From NCBI RefSeq assembly GCF_003254295.1, contig NZ_QKZO01000009.1, positions 48,383 through 112,382 on the forward strand: a stretch of DNA of 64,000 bases, in the 5' to 3' direction. Position 1 is the stretch's first letter. The number at the start of each line of letters is the position of its first letter. A program made the translations under genes and the position numbers. The DNA comes from Rhodobacter capsulatus (GTDB taxonomy: Bacteria; Pseudomonadota; Alphaproteobacteria; Rhodobacterales; Rhodobacteraceae). The notes under the pieces are model-generated. The model was not told the origin of the DNA and searched no databases. It saw only the letters and a list, made by a program, of their open reading frames with translations. Below are positions 57,819-64,000 of this stretch, one piece after another.

Positions 57819-58172
57819 ATGACCGAGACCACCGAGAAACCGGAAAAGGCGAAACGCCCGCAGCAGGTCTATACGCTGCTGGTGGAGGTGGGGCGGTCTG
57901 CGAATGACGGTCTGCCGAAGGGATCGACCGGGGCGGGGCTGCTTTGCTATGCCTCGGGCGTCGACGAGGCGGAAGCCGTGCGCGAAACCGTGGCGATCCT
58001 GAAACAGGCAGAGATGGCGCCTTTGGACGTGACCGGCTACGGCACGCTGGAGGAACGCGAAAAGGCGGGTGACGAGATCGACGCCGCCGAGAAAGAGCTG
58101 ATGCAACGGGCGCTGGATGAAAACTCCGTCGTCGTCGCGCAGATGACGCCCTTTTACGACGCGAAGGCCTGA
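57819..58172 (+). CDS. Conserved hypothetical soluble protein
   Basis: A 117-residue acidic cytoplasmic-looking protein. Its visible parts are VYTLLVEVGRSANDGLPKGSTGAGLLCYASGVDEAEAVRETVAIL, suggesting an alpha/beta ferredoxin-like fold, and a charged helix DEIDAAEKELMQRALDE. AGGGAAAAAGA precedes ATG 57819. It is probably the last gene of the dapD cluster. I do not recognise its function. Confidence 0.6.
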   Translation: MTETTEKPEKAKRPQQVYTLLVEVGRSANDGLPKGSTGAGLLCYASGVDEAEAVRETVAILKQAEMAPLDVTGYGTLEEREKAGDEIDAAEKELMQRALDENSVVVAQMTPFYDAKA

Positions 58173-58200
58173 GCCAAAGCCGGTTTGCGCGAGGGCCATT

Positions 58201-58240
58201 GCCTGCTAGACTGTTTGCAAACAACGAACAGTCGGGCAGG
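58201..58240 (+). promoter_or_regulatory. Hairpin leader abutting the transglycosylase start
   Basis: GACTGTT (58209-58215) pairs with AACAGTC (58227-58233), and GCCTGC (58201-58206) with GCAGGC (58235-58240). The stem ends 2 nt before the start codon, so it would cover the ribosome site. A possible promoter TTGCGC-16-TAGACT (58186-58213) overlaps it, so the dyad may instead be an operator. Confidence 0.4.
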
Positions 58241-58242
58241 CC

Positions 58243-59502
58243 ATGAAACACGCGTTGAAACCCCTTGTCGTCACCCTTCTGGCCTTTTCGGCGCTGACCG
58301 CCTGTGGCGGGCCGCTGGATCGGGGGGGCGTTTCCATGAACACGATCGAAGAGATCCCGCCCGTCGATGCCGCGACGCAGGCGCGGATGGATGCCTGGGT
58401 GGCGGGCTTCAAGCCCCGCGCGATGGCGGCGGGGATTTCCGAGGCGACCTGGAATCGCGCGATGCGGAACGTGCCCTATAACCCCCAGGTGATCGAGCGG
58501 CAGCAGTTCCAGGCCGAATTCGTGAAACCCATTTGGGATTACATGGACAGCGCGGCGTCGGATGAACGCATCGCCAAGGGCCGCGCGGCTTTGGCGCAGC
58601 ATGCGGCGATCCTGCGGGAAATCGAGGCGCGTTATGGCGTCGACAAGGAAGTGGTCGTCGCCGTCTGGGGCATGGAAAGCCGCTATGGCGCCAAGCGCGG
58701 CAACACCCTGATCATCCCGGCGCTGGCGACGCTTGCCCATGACGGGCGGCGGGCGCAGTTCTTCGAAAGCCAGCTGATCGGCGCGCTGAAGATCCTGCAG
58801 GCGGGCGACATCGACCCGGCGCACATGACCGGATCCTGGGCCGGGGCGATGGGGCATACGCAGTTCATCCCGACGTCGTATCTGGCCTTTGCGGTCGATT
58901 TCACCGGCGATGGCAAGCGTGACATCTGGTCGGACAATCCGGCTGATGCGCTGGCCTCGACCGCGGCCTATCTGGCGCGCTCGGGCTGGTCGAAGGGGCA
59001 GCCCTGGGCGGTGGAGGTGTCCCTGCCCGAAGGCTTCGATGCGGGGCTGGCAGGCAAGGGCACGAAACGCGCGCCCGCGGACTGGGCGGCGCTGGGCGTG
59101 CGCGGCGTGAATGGCGGGGTGGTGCCGAATTACGGTGCGGCCTCGATCCTTTTGCCCGCCGGGCCGCAGGGGCCGGCGCTGATGATCTTTGGCAATTTCA
59201 CCGCGATTTCACGCTACAACAATGCCGATGCCTATGTGATGGGGGTGGGGCATCTGTCCGACCGGCTGAAGGGGCAGGGGCCGTTCGTGCATCCTTGGCC
59301 GCGCGAGGGCCGGGCGCTGACCGACGCCGAAAAGGTCGAGGTGCAGCGGCTTTTGACCGCGCAGGGCTATGACACCAAGGGCACGGATGGCCTGATCGGC
59401 GCGGGCACGATCGGCGCAGTGATGGACTATCAGCGCGACCACGGCATGACGCCGAACGGCTGGGTGACGATCAAGCTGCTGGAAAGCCTGCGCAAAGGTT
59501 GA
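58243..59502 (+). CDS. Lytic murein transglycosylase lipoprotein (MltB-type, SLT family 3)
   Basis: A 419-residue exported enzyme. The lipobox SALTAC puts Cys21 at the mature end. The catalytic domain has Glu145 in WGMESRYGAKRGN and the MltB signature GSWAGAMGHTQFIPTSY. A C-terminal peptidoglycan-binding domain (RLLTAQGYDTKGTDGLIGAGT) follows. It cleaves glycan strands to 1,6-anhydro-muropeptides at the outer membrane. Its end abuts repeat copy C. It is the third peptidoglycan enzyme in the window after the two L,D-transpeptidases. Confidence 0.92.
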   Translation: MKHALKPLVVTLLAFSALTACGGPLDRGGVSMNTIEEIPPVDAATQARMDAWVAGFKPRAMAAGISEATWNRAMRNVPYNPQVIERQQFQAEFVKPIWDYMDSAASDERIAKGRAALAQHAAILREIEARYGVDKEVVVAVWGMESRYGAKRGNTLIIPALATLAHDGRRAQFFESQLIGALKILQAGDIDPAHMTGSWAGAMGHTQFIPTSYLAFAVDFTGDGKRDIWSDNPADALASTAAYLARSGWSKGQPWAVEVSLPEGFDAGLAGKGTKRAPADWAALGVRGVNGGVVPNYGAASILLPAGPQGPALMIFGNFTAISRYNNADAYVMGVGHLSDRLKGQGPFVHPWPREGRALTDAEKVEVQRLLTAQGYDTKGTDGLIGAGTIGAVMDYQRDHGMTPNGWVTIKLLESLRKG

Positions 59503-59726
59503 TTTTGGCCGAGGCCATTGCCGAGGCCTTGCAGGACATCTGCCCCGTGACCGCCGGGGCGCCAAAGCGTCCCGGCCAGCGCCCGCCCCGCCCTCGGCGG
59601 GCGCTTCTCGCCCGCCGGGTCAGGCGCTGGCCTCTGGTGCGCTTGGGGTAGCCGGTCCTGGTGGCTGTGTTGCATGGTCGGGCGGGGAAAGGCGGTGCCT
59701 TTCCTTCTCCGCCCAAACCGGCCGGA
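59503..59726. repeat. Convergent-gap structured repeat, copy C (inverted)
   Basis: About 224 bp in the opposite orientation to copies A and B. It exactly fills the gap between the convergent transglycosylase and NnrU genes. GGCCAGCGCC (59574-59583) and GGCGCTGGCC (59623-59632) form the long stem. The GGCGGGGAAAGGC / GCCTTTCC hairpin is at 59681-59703. The GGCCATTGCCGAGGCC block at the left corresponds to the right end of copy A. Confidence 0.9.
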
Positions 59727-60410
59727 TCACGGCGCCGGGCTGAGCCCGATCACCAGCTCATGCAGATGAAAGACTGCCGCCCAGGCGAAGACCGCCACGG
59801 CCAGCCGGAGCGCTGACGGCCGCCCCCGCGGGCGCCAGCGGCCGGTCAGAAGCGCGGCAAAAGGGATCAGGCTGGTCCGTGCCGCCAGACGCTGAAACTC
59901 GGCCAAGCCGATGCGGCGGATCAGGCGCCGCTCCATCGCCCGCATCCCGATCAGCGAGAACACGAGGAACACCCCGAACAGGACCGCATGCGCCAGATCG
60001 CCGTTCACCAAGAGATGCGCTAGCGCCCACAGCACCAGCGCCCAAAGAAACGGTTGCCGGGTGATGCCGACGATCCCGGGCCGCGCGGGGTCGAAACCGC
60101 CCGCCCGGCCCTCGAAGGCAAAGGGGTTCGGGGCGGCGATGGCGTAGCTTGAAATCAGGATCACCAGCGGCATCACGATATTCGCGACCCAGCGCATCCA
60201 GATCTCTTGCGGCCACAGCTCGATGAAAGGCGCCCGGGCGGCGGCGAGGATCAGCCAGTAAAGCAGCCCCAGCGCAAGGGCGCCAAAGGCGATGCCATAG
60301 CCCACCCGGCCGAAAGCGGCGACCAGCGGCGCCTTGATCCGCGGCGTGGCTGGGATCAGATGGGTCGCCATGAAAGCAAGGCCCGCAAGCGAAAACTCAA
60401 GCCAGCCCAT
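59727..60410 (-). CDS. NnrU family membrane protein
   Basis: A 227-residue membrane protein with about six helices and the NnrU features: an N-terminal FMATHLIPATPRIKAPLVAAFG, central FDPARPGIVGITRQPFLWALVLWALAHLL, and a C-terminal RRLIRRIGLAEFQRLAART segment. NnrU occurs in denitrification clusters, but related proteins exist more widely, and the methyltransferase-like NnrU/isoprenylcysteine fold gives no sure function. No denitrification genes are nearby. It lies 3 bp from the EamA transporter gene. Confidence 0.82.
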   Translation of the reverse strand: MGWLEFSLAGLAFMATHLIPATPRIKAPLVAAFGRVGYGIAFGALALGLLYWLILAAARAPFIELWPQEIWMRWVANIVMPLVILISSYAIAAPNPFAFEGRAGGFDPARPGIVGITRQPFLWALVLWALAHLLVNGDLAHAVLFGVFLVFSLIGMRAMERRLIRRIGLAEFQRLAARTSLIPFAALLTGRWRPRGRPSALRLAVAVFAWAAVFHLHELVIGLSPAP

Positions 60411-60413
60411 CGC

Positions 60414-61277
60414 TTACCTGTGTTTCGACAGCTGCACGGCCAGAATGCCGCCGGTGATGATGACGACGCCCAGCAGGTCCGGCAGACCCAGCCGCTCGCC
60501 CAGCACCACGGCCGCGATGGCGACGCCGAAGAACGGGTTGAGGAAATGGAAGGTCGCGGCCTTCACCGCGCCGATCCGTCCGACCAGCTTGAACCAGATC
60601 CAGGTCGCCAGAAGCCCGGGGATCAACGTCGTGTAAAGGAAGGCCAGCACGAGACGGGTCGAGGGCACCACCTCCCAGGTCTCGGTGAAAGCCGACACCA
60701 CCGCCAGCACCACGGCGCCCACCAGCATCTGCAAGCCGACGATCATCAGCACATTGCCGCCCGAAGACGCGCCCCGCACCGAGAGTGTGGCGATCGACAG
60801 CGCCAGGGCGGCCGCGAAACACAGGCTCAGCCCGACCGGATCGACCCCGCCCGAAAGCCGCGCCCCCATGATGATCGCCACGCCGATCACCCCCGCCACC
60901 AGCCCCGCGAGGCCGAGCGGCCGCACCGTGTCGCCGTAAACGACGCGACCCAGAAGCGCCACCATCAGCGGCATCGTCGAGGCGACGATCGAGGCGACCG
61001 AGGCCTGCACCCATTGCATCGCGACGAAATTGAGCCCGAGATAAAGCGCGTTCTGGCACAGGCCGAAAATCAGCGTCGCCTTCCACTGCGGGCGCGTCAG
61101 CCGCCAGCTCTGCCCCAGCGCCAGCGCAATGGCGACACCCAAGCCCCCAGAGATCAGGAACCGCGCCGAGAGCGCCAGCAGCGGCGGTGCCTCGGCCACG
61201 ATCATCCGGGCCGAAGTGAAGGCCGATGACCACATCAGCGCGAAGGCGAGGCCCATGACTATGGCGCGAAGATCCAT
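60414..61277 (-). CDS. EamA/DMT superfamily transporter
   Basis: A 287-residue protein of ten hydrophobic helices arranged as two EamA repeats (ALMWSSAFTSARMIVAEAPP in the first; LNPFFGVAIAAVVLGERL in the second). The superfamily exports amino acids, drugs or metabolites; the substrate is unknown. ATG 61277 follows GGAGGGAA. A perfect 9-3-9 palindrome lies 67-87 bp upstream, suggesting specific repression or activation. The open frame further upstream crosses the palindrome and is not coding. Confidence 0.85.
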   Translation of the reverse strand: MDLRAIVMGLAFALMWSSAFTSARMIVAEAPPLLALSARFLISGGLGVAIALALGQSWRLTRPQWKATLIFGLCQNALYLGLNFVAMQWVQASVASIVASTMPLMVALLGRVVYGDTVRPLGLAGLVAGVIGVAIIMGARLSGGVDPVGLSLCFAAALALSIATLSVRGASSGGNVLMIVGLQMLVGAVVLAVVSAFTETWEVVPSTRLVLAFLYTTLIPGLLATWIWFKLVGRIGAVKAATFHFLNPFFGVAIAAVVLGERLGLPDLLGVVIITGGILAVQLSKHR

Positions 61278-61343
61278 TCCGTTCCCTCCGTCGGTGCGAT
61301 TTCGAACAGCCAGAGCCGGAAACCGCCGCTTCGGACAAGATAA

Positions 61344-61364
61344 AACCTGTATGCGATACAGGTT
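61344..61364. promoter_or_regulatory. Operator-like palindrome AACCTGTAT-GCG-ATACAGGTT
   Basis: A perfect 9-bp inverted repeat with a 3-bp centre, 67 bp upstream of the EamA transporter start. It is near a possible -10 (TTTATC) on the minus strand. The size and symmetry are typical of a dimeric helix-turn-helix repressor such as a GntR-type protein; no such regulator is adjacent. Confidence 0.65.
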
Positions 61365-61392
61365 CTTCGCCCCGGGGCGGGCCCGGCCATGC

Positions 61393-61423
61393 AAAAGGCC
61401 GCCCTGCGGATGCAGAGCGGCCC
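61393..61423 (-). terminator. Terminator of the HU gene
   Basis: On the minus strand GGGCCGC-TCTGC...GCAGG-GCGGCC followed by TTTT, 31 bp after the HU stop. Confidence 0.85.
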
Positions 61424-61453
61424 GAATTCGGCACCCTTGCGGGGCCTCGGGGA

Positions 61454-61741
61454 TCAGACGTTGACGCTGTCCTTGAGGGCTTTGGCGATCGTCACCTTCA
61501 CCTGCTTGTCAGCCGGTTTCATCATCGTTTCCCCGGTGGCCGGGTTGCGCACCTGACGCTCCGGACGGGCCTTGCACGAGACCTTGCCGATGCCCGGCAG
61601 CGTCACCGACCCGCCAGCCGCGACTTCCTTCGTCACGACATCGGCGATGGCGTCGATGGCGGCGGTCGCGGTTTTCTTGTCCGACCCCATGGCTTCGGCA
61701 AGGGCTGCCACCAGCTGGGTCTTGGTCATCGGTTTCGACAT
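61454..61741 (-). CDS. hup: HU family DNA-binding protein
   Basis: A 95-residue HU protein, a dimeric nucleoid protein that bends DNA. The N-terminal helices MTKTQLVAALAEAMGSDKKTATAAIDA and the beta-arm GGSVTLPGIGKVSCKARPERQVRNPATGE (with the intercalating-proline region RNPATGE) are present. The terminal AKALKDSVN matches the family. ATG 61741 follows GAGAGGAA. The longer frame upstream is not needed. Confidence 0.95.
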   Translation of the reverse strand: MSKPMTKTQLVAALAEAMGSDKKTATAAIDAIADVVTKEVAAGGSVTLPGIGKVSCKARPERQVRNPATGETMMKPADKQVKVTIAKALKDSVNV

Positions 61742-61809
61742 GGGTCTTCCTCTCATACGCCCCGGGTGGAGGGGCCATCTTGATCCGTCTGCACGGTTTG
61801 ATGCGCCCT

Positions 61810-61838
61810 CTAACACACGGTTTTTTTCAGCATGGCAA
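61810..61838 (-). promoter_or_regulatory. Putative hup promoter
   Basis: On the minus strand TTGCCA (61833-61838), a 17-bp spacer with a run of seven A, and TGTTAG (61810-61815), 69 bp before the start codon. Confidence 0.5.
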
Positions 61839-61886
61839 GCCTTTTCGGGCATGTTTTGCCGATTTTCCCGGCGTCAAGGCAGCGCA

Positions 61887-63362
61887 TCAAAGGAAGGCTG
61901 TTTCGTCGAATGACCGCAGTTTCCGGCTGTGGATTCGCTCCAGCGGCATGGCCCGCAGCTTCTCCATCGCGCGCACGCCGATCAGCAGATGGCTGGCCAC
62001 TTGCGTGCGGTAAAACTCGGTCGCCATGCCCGGAAGTTTGAGTTCCCCATGCAGCGGCTTGTCGGAGACACAGAGCAGCGTGCCATAGGGAACGCGGAAC
62101 CGGAACCCGTTCGCGGCGATCGTCGCGCTTTCCATGTCGAGCGCCACGGCCCGGCTTTGGTTCAGCCGCTGCACCGGGCCGGACTGGTCGCGCAGCTCCC
62201 AGTTGCGGTTGTCGATCGTCGCCACCGTGCCCGTGCGCATGATCCGTTTCAGCTCGTAGCCCTCCAGCCGGGTGATCTCGGCCACCGCTTCCTGCAGGGC
62301 CACCTGCACCTCGGCCAGAGCCGGGATCGGCACCCAGATCGGCAGATCGTCATCCAGCACGTGATCCTCGCGCAGGTAGGCATGGGCCAGAACGAAATCG
62401 CCCAGGCTTTGCGAGTTGCGCAGCCCTGCACAATGGCCGACCATCAGCCAGGCATGCGGGCGCAGCACCGCGATATGATCGGTCGCGGTCTTCGCATTCG
62501 AGGGCCCGACACCGATATTGACCAGCGTGATGCCGTTCCCGTCGGGCCGTTTCAGGTGATAGGCCGGCATCTGCGGCAGCTTCGCCAAGGGCGGAATCAT
62601 GCCATCGGCGGTGGTGATTTCGATATTCCCCGGCGCGACGAAACTGCTGTAGCCCTGCGCCGGATCGGCCAGCATCTGCCGCGCGACTTTCTCGAATTCA
62701 TCGACGTAGAACTGATAGTTGGTGAACAGAACATGGTTCTGGAAATGCTCAGGCGCGGTCGCGGTGTAATGCGACAGCCGGGCAAGCGAGTAATCCACCC
62801 GCTGCGCGGTAAAGGGCGCCAGATGCCCCGACCCATCCGGGTTCGGCTTCGCCGTGCCGTTCACGATATCGTCGTTCATGCTTTCCAGCGACGGCACGTC
62901 AAAGACATCGCGCAACGAAATCGTCAGCGCGCCTTCCTGCGGGATCGTCACCTCGGGCTGACCGGCGACGGCGAAATGCACCGGGATCGGCGTGTCCGAG
63001 GGGCCGATCTGCACCGGCACCCCATGGTTGCGCATCAAAAGCCCGATCTGCTGCGTCAGGTAATTGCGGAAGAGGTCGGGGCGGGTGATTGTCGCCACCT
63101 TGGTCCCGGGCGAGGAGACATGACCAAAGCTCAACCGGCTGTCGGCCTTGAGATGCGAGGTGACGGTGATCCGCACCTCGGGGTAGAAGGCGCGAAAGCG
63201 CGTGTCGGCATGGCCGGTGGCCAGAACCTCGTTGAATTTCTGCAACAGGAAGCCGGTCGCCTCGGCGTAAAGCTGTTCCAGCCGCGCCACCGCGGCGGCC
63301 GGATCGGTGAAGCTGTCATGCGCCGAGGGCGGCGGGGTCAGGATCGTCACGGGATCATTCAT
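61887..63362 (-). CDS. amn: AMP nucleosidase
   Basis: A 491-residue cytoplasmic enzyme that splits AMP into adenine and ribose 5-phosphate. The N-terminal half is the AMN regulatory domain. The C-terminal phosphorylase-like part has VNIGVGPSNAKTATDHIAVLRPHAWLMVGHCAGLR and the DMESATIAANGF motif, where glutamate and aspartate bind the nucleoside. Length matches the family. The start overlaps the ade stop by 2 nt, linking the product adenine to the next enzyme. Confidence 0.94.
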   Translation of the reverse strand: MNDPVTILTPPPSAHDSFTDPAAAVARLEQLYAEATGFLLQKFNEVLATGHADTRFRAFYPEVRITVTSHLKADSRLSFGHVSSPGTKVATITRPDLFRNYLTQQIGLLMRNHGVPVQIGPSDTPIPVHFAVAGQPEVTIPQEGALTISLRDVFDVPSLESMNDDIVNGTAKPNPDGSGHLAPFTAQRVDYSLARLSHYTATAPEHFQNHVLFTNYQFYVDEFEKVARQMLADPAQGYSSFVAPGNIEITTADGMIPPLAKLPQMPAYHLKRPDGNGITLVNIGVGPSNAKTATDHIAVLRPHAWLMVGHCAGLRNSQSLGDFVLAHAYLREDHVLDDDLPIWVPIPALAEVQVALQEAVAEITRLEGYELKRIMRTGTVATIDNRNWELRDQSGPVQRLNQSRAVALDMESATIAANGFRFRVPYGTLLCVSDKPLHGELKLPGMATEFYRTQVASHLLIGVRAMEKLRAMPLERIHSRKLRSFDETAFL

Positions 63363-64000
63363 GCGAAAAGCTCGGTCAGTTGGAATTTCGTCACATCGAC
63401 AAGGCCAAGGTCGGAAATGCGGATTTCCGGGATCACCACCAGCGCCAGAAGCGAATGCTGCATATAGGCGTTGTTGAGTGTGCAGCCGCAGTCGGCCATC
63501 GCTTTCACCATCGCTTCGGCCCGCGCGGCGACCTCGGCGGCGGGGTCGTCGGACATCAGCCCGGCGATGGGCAGGGGCACGGCGGCGAGTTCCACACCGT
63601 CTTTCCAGACGCTGATGCCGCCGCCCATCTCGCCCAGCCGGTTCGCCACGGCGGCCATCGCGGCGCGGTCGGTGCCGACCACGATCATGTGGTGGCTGTC
63701 ATGCGCCACAGTCGAGCCGATCGCCATCGAGCCCTTGTAGCCAAAGCCCGAGACGAAGCCGTTCACCACCTTGCCGGTGCCCCGGTGCCGCTCGACCAGC
63801 GCGATCTGCGCCACGTCTTTCGCCGCGTCCGGCTGCGCCAGCCCGTCAAGAACCGCCAGTTCCGCCGTCAGGGCCTTGGTCGGCGCCTGATTTTCGACGA
63901 CGCCGATCACCCGGGCCGTCACCGTATTCGCCCCCTCGGGCGCGGCAATGGCGAAATCCGCAGGCTCAAGGCTCTTGCCCAGATGCACGGTTTGACGGGC
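63359..64000 (-). CDS. ade: Adenine deaminase, C-terminal part (runs off window)
   Basis: The last 213 codons of an adenine deaminase of the amidohydrolase-related Ade family; the N-terminus lies beyond base 64000. Visible family segments are HRGTGKVVNGFVSGFGYKGSMAIGSTVAHDSHHMIVVGTD, MGGGISVWKDG, AVPLPIAGLMSDDPA, and the C-terminal GCTLNNAYMQHSLLALVVIPEIRISDLGLVDV. It converts adenine to hypoxanthine with ammonia release. It is transcribed before amn and overlaps it, so AMP can be recycled to hypoxanthine by two adjacent enzymes. Confidence 0.92.
   Translation of the reverse strand, partial: ARQTVHLGKSLEPADFAIAAPEGANTVTARVIGVVENQAPTKALTAELAVLDGLAQPDAAKDVAQIALVERHRGTGKVVNGFVSGFGYKGSMAIGSTVAHDSHHMIVVGTDRAAMAAVANRLGEMGGGISVWKDGVELAAVPLPIAGLMSDDPAAEVAARAEAMVKAMADCGCTLNNAYMQHSLLALVVIPEIRISDLGLVDVTKFQLTELFA

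Overview
The window is a GC-rich (roughly two-thirds G+C) stretch of core chromosome from an alphaproteobacterium of the order Rhodobacterales. Rhodobacter capsulatus or a close relative is the best guess. Supporting signs are a CcrM-type methyltransferase beside rnhB, the rimP-nusA-ylxR-infB operon, DUF4170 beside a Kdo transferase and lpxK, NnrU and IalB families, a 904-residue SecA and a 384-residue DnaJ, and a purine-recycling amn-ade pair. No rRNA, tRNA, CRISPR array, prophage, transposase or plasmid functions were seen. Genes are tightly packed, with many 1-8 nt overlaps. No gap exceeds about 240 bases, and the longest gaps are filled by repeats.

Layout. 1-0.56 kb: start of a large repetitive BapA-like adhesin (minus, runs off the edge). 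0.7-4.0 kb: two Nudix hydrolases, Hsp33 and the CCA-adding enzyme. 4.1-7.2 kb: an ABC exporter and an Fe-S RNA methyltransferase. 7.2-9.1 kb: two L,D-transpeptidases around a CAP-domain lipoprotein. 9.2-13.5 kb: ferrochelatase, a BioC/NDUFAF5-like methyltransferase, ComF, glutaredoxin, a nitrilase-family amidase and a MarR regulator. 13.7-15.5 kb: ccrM and rnhB. 15.6-17.1 kb: two small exported proteins and a membrane protein with a C-terminal winged helix. 17.2-19.6 kb: the carboxy(nor)spermidine polyamine branch. 19.7-23.4 kb: argG, mogA, ubiG and prolyl iminopeptidase. 23.4-28.9 kb: rimP-nusA-ylxR-infB. 29-36 kb: mutT, argJ, a parvulin, secA and an exported protein. 36-42 kb: radC, dnaJ, dnaK, alkB and mutY. 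42-47 kb: a DciA-like protein, a DsbA-like oxidoreductase, lpxK, waaA, DUF4170 and zapE. 47-53.8 kb: a flavin monooxygenase, folC, accD, a CPBP protease, a TauE/SafE permease and an R. etli-type asparaginase. 53.9-59.5 kb: IalB family, rlmN, a LOG family protein, dapD, two small proteins and a lytic transglycosylase. 59.7-64 kb: NnrU, an EamA transporter, HU, amn and ade (partial).

I do not see a clear new multi-gene system. The most notable signals are as follows. (1) Three copies of a ~230-bp structured repeat each fill the gap between a convergent gene pair (47.0, 52.5, 59.5 kb). (2) A second family of intergenic palindromes (cores TATTTGGACCAAGAAA and TATTTGAGGCAAGATGAAA) has two interconvertible types, and one copy supplies the mutY stop codon. 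(3) An in-frame TAA in nusA cuts off a conserved-looking 40-residue tail that stays open downstream. (4) Three GANTC sites sit in the ccrM promoter. (5) ArgJ has a coiled-coil/Ala-rich N-terminal extension. (6) A membrane protein carries a C-terminal winged-helix domain, the reverse of the ToxR order. (7) A perfect 9-3-9 operator-like palindrome lies before an EamA transporter.
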